Virus record (IMG/VR): IMGVR_UViG_3300047276_000279 | Span: 1 to 32,313 of that record | Length of the DNA stretch: 32,313 nt | Direction: 5' to 3' (one strand) | Origin: a virus | Notes under the pieces: generated by a model | The model's input: only the letters and a program-made list of their open reading frames with translations | Database searches by the model: none | What the model was told of the DNA's origin: nothing | Translations under genes and position numbers: made by a program | Shown: positions 11,808-19,621 of the stretch, in pieces | Layout of the letters: each line of letters opens with the position of its first letter | How positions within the stretch are numbered: the first letter of the stretch is position 1

Positions 11808-13789
11808 CCCTTCAAGATCGCATCGCAGGGGCAAGGGCGTACCTTGCCAAACTCCCTCCCGCCACGGCAGGCCAAGGCGGGCATCCAGCGACCTATCGTG
11901 CCGCCAGCATCTTGGCCAACGGCTTCGACCTTGGCTACGATGACGCTTGGTTCCTGCTCAACGAGTGGAACCAGACCCATTGTTCCCCGCCCTGGAGCGA
12001 GAAGGAACTCCGCCACAAGTTGAACGATGCCTTCGTCAAGCCGCACGAGAAGCCCAAGGGTTGGCTCACGGCTGGCAAGGAACGCAAGGTGGGGGCCAAT
12101 GGTCGCTTCGTGTTCGACCCAACGGTGATCGCCAAGATGGTGGACGCCCAGACGCCCTACAACACGGCGGATGTCCTGCTCAACTGCTTCAAGGATGACG
12201 ATGTCATCTGCATCACCAACGAGGCTGGGCAGACCGAGGAGGGCAAGTGGTTCCCAGCCTCCAAGGGCATCTTCATCACCCGAGCCGAATGGCTGGCCAA
12301 GTTCTTCGGCCCAGACGCCAAGCAGGGCAAGCACTTTGCCGAGTCCGAGCAGGGTGCTTGGATTCGCATCAACCCCTTCACCAAGGACGACTACACGGGG
12401 ACGGACAACGCCGTGGCCTCCTACCGCCATGTGCTGGTCGAGTTCGACAAGAAGTCCAAGGAGGAGCAGTTTGCGATCTTCCAGCAGTCGAACCTTCCCA
12501 TCAGCCTTTTGGTGGACTCGGGCGGCAAATCCATTCACGCCTGGGTCAAGGTGGACGCCGCCGACAAAGCCCAATGGGAAGAACGCCGCACCATCGTCTA
12601 TGAGTACCTTTCCGACCATGAACCCGACCCGCAGAACAAGAACCCGTCCCGTTGGTCCCGCCTTGGCGGAGTCAAGCGAGGCGACAAAGAACAACGCATC
12701 CTCGCCTTCAATGTCGGGGCCGAGGACTGGGACGCCTTCACCGCTTGGCGGGAAGGGCAGGACTTCCCAGACGAAATCCGCACCGACACGCTCGAAACCT
12801 ACGACACGAAGCACGACCCAAATCACATCATTGGTCATGGTCGGTACCTTTGCAGAGGTGGAAGCCTTCTTGTTACAGGCCAGTCTGGTATTGGGAAATC
12901 ATCGTTTGTCATGCAGATGGCGACTTCATGGGCGGTGGGACGGGAACTGTTCGGGATTCCTGTCATTCGACCCCTCCGCATTGGCGTCATCCAAGCGGAG
13001 TGCGATATGGGCGATCTTGCGGAGGCTTTTCAAGGAGTCTCGTCTGGAATGTGCCTTACCCGAGACGAACGGGATTTATGCCGTGAAAACCTCCGCTTCT
13101 TCACCGAAGCCAGCAAGACGGGCAAGGACTTCGTAGATTTGTGCCGTAAGATCATCGTGCGGCTGAAGTTGGATGTCCTGGTGGCCGACCCGTTGCTGTC
13201 CTATGTGGGGGGCGACTTGTCCAAGCAGGATGTCTGCTCGCACTTCCTCCGCAACTTGGTCCAGCCCGTGTTGCAGGAGACGGGGTGCATCATGGTGTTC
13301 ATCCACCACGAAGGTAAGCCCAAGCCCAAGGAAACCACGGACGAGCAGACGATTTCCGACATGGCCTATAGCGGCCTCGGGAGTTCGGAACTCGTCAACT
13401 GGGCGAGGGCCATCATTAGCGTCCGCCGTGAGTCCAAGGACAAGCCCATCTTCTCGTTCAACCTCACGAAGCGTGGCAAGTTGGCTGGGATGAGGACTGT
13501 GGACGGCAAGCCTACGCTGTCCATCAAACTGAAGCACGCCGACCACAAGGTGCTGTGGGAGGTCGCTCCGATGGTGGAGGGTTTCGAGTTGCTGAAGGTG
13601 GGCCAGCAGTACCAGCACTTCGCCACGAAGCCGACCATCAGCCGCAAGGCGTTGCTGGACGAACTGACGAGGGACTATACGCTTCAGCAGGACCAAGCGG
13701 AAGCCTTGGTGAAGGCGATGGTGACCAACGGCATCCTCAAGCCGAAGAAGATCGGTGCCGCCCTGTTCTACGAGGGGACGAAGGCTTAA
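11804..13789 (+). CDS. Fused AEP-like primase and RecA-like replicative helicase
   Basis: The 661-residue protein combines replication functions. Residues about 20-80 resemble a PriCT-type helical domain (AWFLLNEWNQTHCSPPWSEK). The central part has archaeo-eukaryotic primase marks: acidic pair VEFD (E213, D215), SGGKSIHAWV with H245, and NKNPSRWSRLGGVKR. The C-terminal part is a RecA-fold ATPase: Walker A GQSGIGKSS (K365), an acidic QAECDMGD segment, Walker B LDVLVADPLL (D462) and a conserved IHHEGKP. It would synthesise primers and unwind DNA at the phage origin, or act as a RepA-like hexamer with an associated primase. The phage encodes no visible polymerase, so it probably recruits the host enzyme. 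Its stop overlaps the convergent gene by 4 nt. Confidence 0.8.
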   Translation: MTLQDRIAGARAYLAKLPPATAGQGGHPATYRAASILANGFDLGYDDAWFLLNEWNQTHCSPPWSEKELRHKLNDAFVKPHEKPKGWLTAGKERKVGANGRFVFDPTVIAKMVDAQTPYNTADVLLNCFKDDDVICITNEAGQTEEGKWFPASKGIFITRAEWLAKFFGPDAKQGKHFAESEQGAWIRINPFTKDDYTGTDNAVASYRHVLVEFDKKSKEEQFAIFQQSNLPISLLVDSGGKSIHAWVKVDAADKAQWEERRTIVYEYLSDHEPDPQNKNPSRWSRLGGVKRGDKEQRILAFNVGAEDWDAFTAWREGQDFPDEIRTDTLETYDTKHDPNHIIGHGRYLCRGGSLLVTGQSGIGKSSFVMQMATSWAVGRELFGIPVIRPLRIGVIQAECDMGDLAEAFQGVSSGMCLTRDERDLCRENLRFFTEASKTGKDFVDLCRKIIVRLKLDVLVADPLLSYVGGDLSKQDVCSHFLRNLVQPVLQETGCIMVFIHHEGKPKPKETTDEQTISDMAYSGLGSSELVNWARAIISVRRESKDKPIFSFNLTKRGKLAGMRTVDGKPTLSIKLKHADHKVLWEVAPMVEGFELLKVGQQYQHFATKPTISRKALLDELTRDYTLQQDQAEALVKAMVTNGILKPKKIGAALFYEGTKA

Positions 13790-14106
13790 CGCTTCCTCAT
13801 CCGCAAGCCAACGGCTATGCCGATGCCAACGCATCCGACCGCCAAAGCCCACCCGAGGTCACGCACCGTCTGGAGGGCGATGGTGGCGGATGTCAGTTGC
13901 TTCTCAAGGGTGGCATCGTCCGACTTCAGTTGCTTGCCGCCGTCCACGATGATCAACGCCATCGCTTGGCTGTTGCCGAAAGCGGACAGGACATAGTCGC
14001 AAATCCAGGCGGCGGCGAAGGCGGTGATGCCAGCGATGACGGTCAGCATCACGACCGCCAAGAACAAGCCCTTCTCACTTTCGTTTTGCGGGACGCTTTT
14101 TGCCAT
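13786..14106 (-). CDS. Two-span membrane protein
   Basis: The 106-residue product has two hydrophobic segments, LFLAVVMLTVIAGITAFAAA near the N-terminus and LGWALAVGCVGIGIAVGL near the end. A predicted helical loop separates them and the tail is basic (RMRKR). It overlaps the holin-like gene by 32 nt and is the last gene of the leftward unit. A second holin, antiholin or spanin-like partner is possible; no family is identified. Its stop overlaps that of the convergent primase gene. Confidence 0.65.
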   Translation of the reverse strand: MAKSVPQNESEKGLFLAVVMLTVIAGITAFAAAWICDYVLSAFGNSQAMALIIVDGGKQLKSDDATLEKQLTSATIALQTVRDLGWALAVGCVGIGIAVGLRMRKR

Positions 14107-14452
14107 TGGACGGGATACGCTTGGTCACCTTGGCTACCTCGGCTTCGCCACGGGCCTTGATGTACTTGAGGACATAATCCGCCACCTCTGGGGCGGCGTA
14201 CCCGCACGCACCGATGACGGCCATACGGAGGGATGCTGAACTAATGTGGTCTTGGATGCCCCAGCCGACAAAAGCGGCTACGATGGCGGCTACGGACACA
14301 CGGCGGACGACCCAGAAGAAGGTGATGGGTTCTGGACCCGTGTGCAGGAGCAGTCGGGCGGTCATGGCCAAGGAGCCGAGGATGGAGGCCACAGCCCCGT
14401 CCTTTACTTCCTTCGGGATGCTTTCTGGATCGACTGGGGAGGGGGGACTCAT
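14075..14452 (-). CDS. Holin-like membrane protein
   Basis: The 125-residue protein has three hydrophobic segments: about 19-37, 43-66 (FFWVVRRVSVAAIVAAFVGW) and 74-94 (LRMAVIGACGYAAPEVADYV). The C-terminus is strongly basic and ends GKKRPAKRK. This topology and charge pattern is that of class I phage holins, and the middle region recalls LydA-type holins. It would oligomerise in the inner membrane to trigger lysis. Neighbouring genes are small membrane proteins, a lipoprotein and a HExxH protein, a plausible lysis block after the tail-fibre genes. Confidence 0.58.
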   Translation of the reverse strand: MSPPSPVDPESIPKEVKDGAVASILGSLAMTARLLLHTGPEPITFFWVVRRVSVAAIVAAFVGWGIQDHISSASLRMAVIGACGYAAPEVADYVLKYIKARGEAEVAKVTKRIPSNGKKRPAKRK

Positions 14453-14706
14453 CCGAGAACCCTTCGATAGTTCTCCCGCCAGAGGACTTCCGTGACCACC
14501 GCCGTCAACTTGCGGACATGGGCTTCCGTTAGGTCGAAGTCCCCGACATGGAGGGCTTCGTGGACCACCGTATTCAGCCGAGACTTCTCGGTGCGGTGGT
14601 CCTTGTTGATGCGGATGGTGTAGCGGTCGCCTTCCTTGATGGCCTCGCCCAGCAACTGCTTCCGCATCTTGGCCTCACGGATTCTGATTTTCTTCTTTAG
14701 AGGCAT
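14449..14706 (-). CDS. Small HExxH zincin-like protein
   Basis: The 85-residue protein contains VVHEALH (H49-E50-x-x-H53) followed by DFDLTEAHVRKL, the arrangement of minimal zinc metallopeptidases found in phages, with Asp or Glu as the third ligand. The N-terminus is very basic. It would bind zinc; whether it is an active peptidase is unknown. It overlaps the holin-like gene by 4 nt and the lipoprotein gene by 32 nt. Cleaving a lysis or host envelope protein, or trimming a virion protein, are both possible. Confidence 0.68.
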   Translation of the reverse strand: MPLKKKIRIREAKMRKQLLGEAIKEGDRYTIRINKDHRTEKSRLNTVVHEALHVGDFDLTEAHVRKLTAVVTEVLWRENYRRVLG

Positions 14707-15397
14707 CGGGCTTGGGGCGTTTCAGATACCAGAAGATAGACCAAATTACGATTGTGCTGAAAATGGTAATGATGACCCCTGGGACGAAGTAAGGGGAGGC
14801 GAACAGGTAGGGGAGGGCACCGATTGCGGAACCCACCACAAATGCCCCACAAGCCCGTAGGTACTGGCCAATGATGGCCAACCCTAGGGCGGCAAGGAAA
14901 CAGGCTCCAGCGGCCACGGTGAAGGCGTTGCGGATGCCCTCCGTCTTTACACGCTCCACCTCGGCGGTCAAATCGGCCACTTTCTTGTTGGCGGAGTCAA
15001 GGGCTTGCTTGTTCTTGGCGGCATCCGCCTCGGCCTTGGCCCAATTAGCGTCAATGGCGGCAAGGAGTTTGGCCCCAGCCTCCATAGCCCGCTTATATTC
15101 CTCGGGGTCGTTGCGGGACACACGATTACCGATGTAGGCAAGGTTGTGAGGGTCTGGGGCGGGGAGGTAGGAGGCCACGACAGCCAGTTCCTTCTCGACC
15201 ACCTCTGGCTTGCCTTGTGCGTTGGCGTTGCGGGCGACTTGGACGCCAGCGGACACACGGGCATCAGCCTTGTCGATCTGGTCACCTACCTTGGTGAAGT
15301 TATCGACAGGCGGCGTAGCGGTGCCAGTCCCTTCGGTGGATGCCGTAGGGGAGCAAGCCACTATAATAAGGCAACCCGCTATTAAAGCCAAACGCAT
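14675..15397 (-). CDS. Lipoprotein with coiled coil and C-terminal membrane segments
   Basis: The 240-residue protein starts with a short signal sequence and lipobox IIVAC (Cys15). A Ser/Thr/Pro-rich linker and a helical Ala/Lys-rich domain with a coiled coil near residues 120-150 (DSANKKVADLTAEVERVKTE) follow. Three hydrophobic spans come next (about 158-178, 182-202 and 205-224), then a basic tail. Lipid anchor plus membrane spans plus coil could bridge envelope layers, as spanins do, but known unimolecular spanins have only one C-terminal span. The start codon sits in a perfect small hairpin (see 15382-15407). The call is descriptive; the lysis role is inferred from neighbours. Confidence 0.65.
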   Translation of the reverse strand: MRLALIAGCLIIVACSPTASTEGTGTATPPVDNFTKVGDQIDKADARVSAGVQVARNANAQGKPEVVEKELAVVASYLPAPDPHNLAYIGNRVSRNDPEEYKRAMEAGAKLLAAIDANWAKAEADAAKNKQALDSANKKVADLTAEVERVKTEGIRNAFTVAAGACFLAALGLAIIGQYLRACGAFVVGSAIGALPYLFASPYFVPGVIITIFSTIVIWSIFWYLKRPKPDASKEENQNP

Positions 15398-15407
15398 TTG
15401 GCGTTAA
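15382..15407 (-). promoter_or_regulatory. Hairpin over the lipoprotein start codon
   Basis: The arms TTAAAGCCAAA (15382-15392) and TTTGGCGTTAA (15397-15407) pair with one mismatch around a CGCA loop. The start codon of the lipoprotein gene is 15395-15397 on the minus strand, inside this structure. In mRNA it would mask initiation until a ribosome finishing the upstream gene (stop within the GCTAATT just before it) opens it. This predicts translational coupling or timing of a lysis-type gene. Confidence 0.6.
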
Positions 15408-15548
15408 TTAGCGACCCTTGAGGGCGTCCAACAGGTTCTTGCCTTTGTCCTCGGTGGCCTTGATCTTGGCGGCGTTGTTGCGATAGACGAGGATGCCACC
15501 AAGGATGCCGATGAGGACGCCAACAATGAAGGTGTATGCGTAGGCCAT
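15408..15548 (-). CDS. 46-aa single-span membrane protein
   Basis: The ATG at 15548 fits the 1-nt gap from the tail gene before it; longer frames read into that gene. The product is MAYAYTFIVGVLIGILGGIL, then VYRNNAAKIKATEDKGKNLL and a short basic end, so one N-terminal membrane span with a charged cytoplasmic tail. Its stop codon lies inside a GCTAATT sequence that precedes the hairpin over the next start. A small lysis-block membrane protein or antiholin is possible. Confidence 0.65.
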   Translation of the reverse strand: MAYAYTFIVGVLIGILGGILVYRNNAAKIKATEDKGKNLLDALKGR

Positions 15549-15549
15549 A

Positions 15550-16341
15550 TTAGAAGGAAAGGTCTGAATAAGTCCAAGTGGAACCGCCGTCATCGGAATA
15601 GCAGACGCATTGGCCATAGTACGAACCCCAAGACATCCCTGCATCAGCATAAGTCACAGAGGATGAAGTAAGCGTCAATGTGCTTGGCGTTCCACCAGGA
15701 GTGCCAATCCCAATGAGGTAATTGCTTCCAGATTGGAACTTGGAACCTTGAATGACTGCGATTGCGATGTAATTCGTGAAACCGATGGTAGTCCCGTTGG
15801 TCGTCAAGCAAGAGGCACAAAGGTTAGCGATGGCTTTCTTTGCGTCATAACTCGCCGCCGTGGTCTGGGTAGTGCTGTCGGGGAAAGTCAAACCAGTCGG
15901 GCCAATAGTCATCGTTCCGCTTCCGTTCTGGACGCTGACAGCGTTGTATTGGATGGAGGCGTTCTGGGTCGTGTCGCTGGTCAGTTGCACGCCGAAGCCC
16001 CAGCCGCCGATCTCGGAGTCATAGGTTGCATCAGAATAAGTGACGATAGCCGTAGAGGACATCGCCCCACCAGCCAGCGGGAGATAGGAGCCACCGCCCA
16101 CGGTCGCCCAGACCAAGTCGGTACCGTCAAAGGTCAAAGCCTGTCCAGCCGTAGGAGCAGTAGGGTTCAGCGTAGAGGTAGCACCGTTAGATAGAGTGCT
16201 AATCGTCAAGCCTCCCCCGCCGCTGATGATCTCCCAAGCACCGTCCTTGCGGCCATAGGTGGAGCCGTCAATGGGGGCATCGGAGAGTTTAGCGGACAGC
16301 AGGCTGTCCACGGATGCTTTGCTGTATAGGTCGATTGCCAT
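15550..16341 (-). CDS. Tail fibre/appendage protein
   Basis: The 263-residue protein begins with DLYSKASVDSLLSAKLSDAP, then IDGSTYGRKDGAWEI, a short module widespread in phage fibres. After a Gly-rich linker it has beta-rich repeats (LTISTLSNGATSTLNPTAPT), a GLTFPDSTTQTTA module and a beta-rich C-terminus (STLTLTSSSVTYADAGMSWG) that may be the receptor-binding part. It is contiguous with the collagen-like fibre gene and shares two modules with it. The distal fibre or tip adhesin is the likely role; the receptor is unknown. Confidence 0.72.
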   Translation of the reverse strand: MAIDLYSKASVDSLLSAKLSDAPIDGSTYGRKDGAWEIISGGGGLTISTLSNGATSTLNPTAPTAGQALTFDGTDLVWATVGGGSYLPLAGGAMSSTAIVTYSDATYDSEIGGWGFGVQLTSDTTQNASIQYNAVSVQNGSGTMTIGPTGLTFPDSTTQTTAASYDAKKAIANLCASCLTTNGTTIGFTNYIAIAVIQGSKFQSGSNYLIGIGTPGGTPSTLTLTSSSVTYADAGMSWGSYYGQCVCYSDDGGSTWTYSDLSF

Positions 16342-17376
16342 TTAGGTAATGATAAGTTTCTCCCAAGCACCGTTGAGGCGAACATACGGATAGCCATCCA
16401 ATGGGGCTTCACTAATGCCAGCGGTAGTCTGCAAGGATGCGTCTGGGAAGGTCACGCCAGCGGCGTTGATGATGGTTCCGTAGGTGCCATCGGTGCCAGT
16501 CACCGAGGTAAAGGAAGGCGTAGTCTGGATGCTGACCGTCTGGGTGGCGGGATCGTAGTTTAGGGGGGCGGTAGCGTAAGCAACGCCGCTGTCCCCTTGG
16601 ATACCTTGGATGCCCTGCGGACCAGTCGGGCCAGTCGGTCCTGCTGGGCCAGTCGCTCCAGTTGCACCAGTCGGTCCTGCTGGGCCTTGTGGACCCTGGA
16701 TGCCAGCGGTGCCTTCAAGATTGACGGTCCAGACCGAATAGGTGCCAGCCCCAGTATGGTTCTGGATGTCGGCCACCATCGCACCCGTGGACGAGTTGTA
16801 GGAGGTGACCACGCCATGCATATGATTGGCGGAGTCGTGGGCGATGATGATGGACTGCTGGGTGGTGTAGGCCAAGCCAGCCGCCACGGTCAGAGTCTTG
16901 GCACCGTTGGACACGGACATAGCCGTGGTCGAAGTCGTGGCGTACTTGTCGCCGTTGATGCCTTGGTCGCCTTGAGGACCAATCGGACCAGTCGGACCTT
17001 GAGGACCAGTCGCACCAGTAGCCCCAGTAGGGCCAGTAGCCCCCTGCGGACCTTGCGGACCAGTTGCTCCGTTGTTGCCTTGGGGACCAGTAGCCCCCGT
17101 ATCACCCTTGTCACCCTTTGGGCCTTGGATACCTTGAGGGCCAGTCTCGCCCACGACACCTTGCTCGCCACGGGGAATGGTGAAGTCAAGAATGGCGGCG
17201 TAAGGGGTGCCGCTGTTGACCACCAAGGCGTCCGTTCCAGGTGCCCCAGTCGTGGTCGAACCGACCGTCACGGAAGCCGTGATGCCAGGCAAGGACGGGT
17301 TAATGACAACCGTGGCTGGGACGACAGGGTTGACGGCGATGTTCGCCGCCTCGCAGATCGTGAGCGTGATGGCCAT
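16342..17376 (-). CDS. Collagen-like tail fibre protein
   Basis: The 344-residue protein has two collagen-like runs of Gly-X-Y: about 25 triplets from residue 70 to 144 (GPQGIQGPKGDKGDTGATGP) and about 14 triplets from 222 to 264 (GPQGPAGPTGATGATGPAGP). They flank a beta domain (TTTAMSVSNGAKTLTVAAGL onward), a module common in phage fibres. The C-terminus has GVTFPDASLQTTA and APLDGYPYVRLNGAWEKLI, also found in the next gene. Triplets should form a trimeric triple helix rod. Such repeats are prone to slip-strand length change. The gene sits in the tail-tip set, so it is probably a side or tip fibre. Confidence 0.85.
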   Translation of the reverse strand: MAITLTICEAANIAVNPVVPATVVINPSLPGITASVTVGSTTTGAPGTDALVVNSGTPYAAILDFTIPRGEQGVVGETGPQGIQGPKGDKGDTGATGPQGNNGATGPQGPQGATGPTGATGATGPQGPTGPIGPQGDQGINGDKYATTSTTAMSVSNGAKTLTVAAGLAYTTQQSIIIAHDSANHMHGVVTSYNSSTGAMVADIQNHTGAGTYSVWTVNLEGTAGIQGPQGPAGPTGATGATGPAGPTGPTGPQGIQGIQGDSGVAYATAPLNYDPATQTVSIQTTPSFTSVTGTDGTYGTIINAAGVTFPDASLQTTAGISEAPLDGYPYVRLNGAWEKLIIT

Positions 17377-17699
17377 TAGGTATAGATGTTCTTGGTCACA
17401 TTGTTAAGGATGACCACATTCACCGTCTCGGAATAGATGGCCACCCCGTTGGACACGAAAACCATGTCCATAAAGCCAATACCCCAATGCCATTCTTCGG
17501 TATTGGCATAGAACATCGAAAACTCGGTAGAACTTGTCTTGGTTACCTCCAGAGGGTGTTCATAGCCACGGGAGTCCCGAATGGTGCAATACAGGTCGAT
17601 GCCGTCCAGATTGGCGGGTGCGGACGGGGACGACTGGGTATAAACCCCCGTAATCGTGAGGGTGGAACCCTTGGTAAAACTGAAGGTAGGCGTAGCCAT
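17376..17699 (-). CDS. Small beta-rich tail-tip protein
   Basis: The 107-residue protein (TFSFTKGSTLTITGVYTQSS, then LDGIDLYCTIRDSRGYEHPL) looks like a single immunoglobulin-like or BppU-N-like beta sandwich, the kind that docks fibres onto a baseplate. It is translated from an ATG 5 nt downstream of the late element at 17705-17726. It overlaps the collagen-like fibre gene by 1 nt, which fits a fibre adaptor. The fold is inferred from strand pattern, not from a named family match. Confidence 0.62.
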   Translation of the reverse strand: MATPTFSFTKGSTLTITGVYTQSSPSAPANLDGIDLYCTIRDSRGYEHPLEVTKTSSTEFSMFYANTEEWHWGIGFMDMVFVSNGVAIYSETVNVVILNNVTKNIYT

Positions 17700-17704
17700 A
17701 GGGC

Positions 17705-17726
17705 TTTGGAATTAGCCCAATGTCAA
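17705..17726 (-). promoter_or_regulatory. Late intergenic element E4
   Basis: On the minus strand this reads TTGACA-TTGG-GCTAATT-CCAAAG and lies between two tail genes, 5 nt before the ATG at 17699. It is one of five near-identical copies. No -10 hexamer sits at normal distance from TTGACA. Confidence 0.65.
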
Positions 17727-17735
17727 CCTACCCAA

Positions 17736-18680
17736 TTAGGGCAGAATGTTCACCGAAGGGCTGGCTCCGCTACCATCCCATTTGTAGTACCCAGTCCAAG
17801 GGCCATTCCAAGCGTCCTGCTCGGTCTGGTAGTCCGTGGTAGTAGCCCAAGATGGGATGCCATCATCGCTGTTGTATTCTCGGTTGCCGTTCCACCATTC
17901 GATGCTCGGGTTCGTCAAAGAGCCAATAAGCCATTGACGGATGATCCAACTGGAGGTTCCGATGTTCCAATAAAGCGTGGCGATCTTGATGCGTTGGCAG
18001 TTGTAGTTTGCTTGGTGCTGACTGCTGACTGTATCGTATGATTTCAGATAAACCTCATATGGAGGTGTTGGAGTCGTGATTATCGAAACGGTGTATGGAC
18101 ATACATCAATCCAAGCGACCCTTGTGGTCCAAGGCCGAGATTTCGTATCCGCATCGGAACCTTCTGCGATGACGGCCAGCATCGGGTAGTTGCCCTCGGA
18201 AGGATTGCTGACGATATAGACGCCCCAACTGTTTGAGCCATCATATTCGGCGTTGGAAATCTTCACATAGCCGCCTTGGTTGACATAAGGTGATTCGCTG
18301 TCGCTTCCGTTCACCTTTGCCCCTGTGGGATAGATGGCGAAACCTTGCACATCATATTCACCAACGGCCTGCCTTCCTCCGCCAACAATGACTCGGCCTC
18401 GGGCTACCTGTACTTGCCATACGCCTTCTTCGGTAGATGGTAAAATCCGTGTCTCAAACTGCTCTGGAGTAAAAACCATCGCATCAGTTAAAACAACTTC
18501 TTGCGGATTGTTATACGCCACGCCGCCGTTAGACGCTTGGAACTGGATTCCTTGCGAATACATCGTGGTGGCTCGGTCGATGCCGACCCCCATCCTGTTC
18601 AACGCCCTGGCCGAGATTTGGTCACCTTCACCGAAGGAACCATAGGTGGACGAGTTGAATCCTCCGATTGAGCGTGGCAT
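17736..18680 (-). CDS. Tail-tip structural protein
   Basis: The 314-residue protein is rich in aromatic, Gly and Asn residues with beta-strand alternation (GGRQAVGEYDVQGFAIYPTG; YVKISNAEYDGSNSWGVYIV). No enzyme motif is seen and no named family is recognised. It sits between a large structural gene and the beta-sandwich gene, in the region where siphoviruses encode distal tail and tip proteins. Start and stop overlap its upstream neighbour by 1 nt (TAATG). Confidence 0.65.
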   Translation of the reverse strand: MPRSIGGFNSSTYGSFGEGDQISARALNRMGVGIDRATTMYSQGIQFQASNGGVAYNNPQEVVLTDAMVFTPEQFETRILPSTEEGVWQVQVARGRVIVGGGRQAVGEYDVQGFAIYPTGAKVNGSDSESPYVNQGGYVKISNAEYDGSNSWGVYIVSNPSEGNYPMLAVIAEGSDADTKSRPWTTRVAWIDVCPYTVSIITTPTPPYEVYLKSYDTVSSQHQANYNCQRIKIATLYWNIGTSSWIIRQWLIGSLTNPSIEWWNGNREYNSDDGIPSWATTTDYQTEQDAWNGPWTGYYKWDGSGASPSVNILP

Positions 18681-19618
18681 TATCCGAGGGAACTTACGGG
18701 ATAAACATCGATGTCCCAGCCACCCAAACCAGAAAGCATTAGGTCAGCCGTAACTTTCCAAAGGGTGCCGAAACGCTCGACGGAAGCGTTGGTTACAAGG
18801 AAGGACTTATGGATTTTGTCGGTCCAAGCAGGAGTGTATTCAAAGGTACCAGCATAGGGGCTGTCTGGGTCGGCCAACTTCTTGTATGCGTCTGGAAGGT
18901 AATAGGCATCTCCGTTGGTAACGAAACCAACGATGGAAGCACGATCCAAGGCGTTGGTTTCGTCATTGAAATAGACCAGAACCCGCAGGGTCGTCTGCGG
19001 CTTGTAGTATGACTTGATGCCAGCCTTGATGTTCGGGGTGGAATCGCTGGTGTTTTGATTCGGCAGGAAACCGATGAACTGACAGTTGTTGATGATGCCA
19101 CCTCCAGCGACCTTTGGGGTCCAGGCGGCTCGGTTTGGGTTGGTGGTAAGATTATCGTCAAAGCCACCAAGGGTAGGAGGATACCCAGCAAGCGGGTTCA
19201 CATCGCCAAAGTTCAAGCAATTGACCGTAATGAAGTTCGGGTGGGCTTGGATGGATTCCGAAGCGGCGGCACCAGTCATCATGATCTGCGGGTCGCTGTA
19301 CCCACGGGCATCGTAATTGGTGCTTCCCTCGCCACCGCCATTGGTCGCCAGTCCGCAGTATTCGGCCACGATACTGATGACCTGTCCCTTTTCCTCGGTC
19401 ATCGTAGCCTTGAACAACTTGAGTTGCGAGTAGTCGCTGGACGGATGGGAACGGCCACGGTGGAACCATTCTGGGAAATTGGCGACATAAGCCTTGGCCC
19501 ACTTGAACTTCACGGTTGACTGAAGCATACCGAATCCGTCGGAGTCCACGCTCCAACCTGGCTGGACTACTGGAGTTTCGAGGTTGTCCCCGTATTTGAT
19601 GGAAGTGTCGATGGCCAT
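18680..19618 (-). CDS. Tail structural protein downstream of tape measure
   Basis: The 312-residue protein (MAIDTSIKYGDNLETPVVQP at the start) looks beta-rich with many Gly, Asn and Thr. It has a repeated style of short strands, for example KSFLVTNASVERFGTLWKVT near the C-terminus. It follows the tape measure gene by 3 nt, the usual place of the distal tail protein. The name is by position only. Confidence 0.65.
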   Translation of the reverse strand: MAIDTSIKYGDNLETPVVQPGWSVDSDGFGMLQSTVKFKWAKAYVANFPEWFHRGRSHPSSDYSQLKLFKATMTEEKGQVISIVAEYCGLATNGGGEGSTNYDARGYSDPQIMMTGAAASESIQAHPNFITVNCLNFGDVNPLAGYPPTLGGFDDNLTTNPNRAAWTPKVAGGGIINNCQFIGFLPNQNTSDSTPNIKAGIKSYYKPQTTLRVLVYFNDETNALDRASIVGFVTNGDAYYLPDAYKKLADPDSPYAGTFEYTPAWTDKIHKSFLVTNASVERFGTLWKVTADLMLSGLGGWDIDVYPVSSLG

Positions 19619-19621
19619 AAA

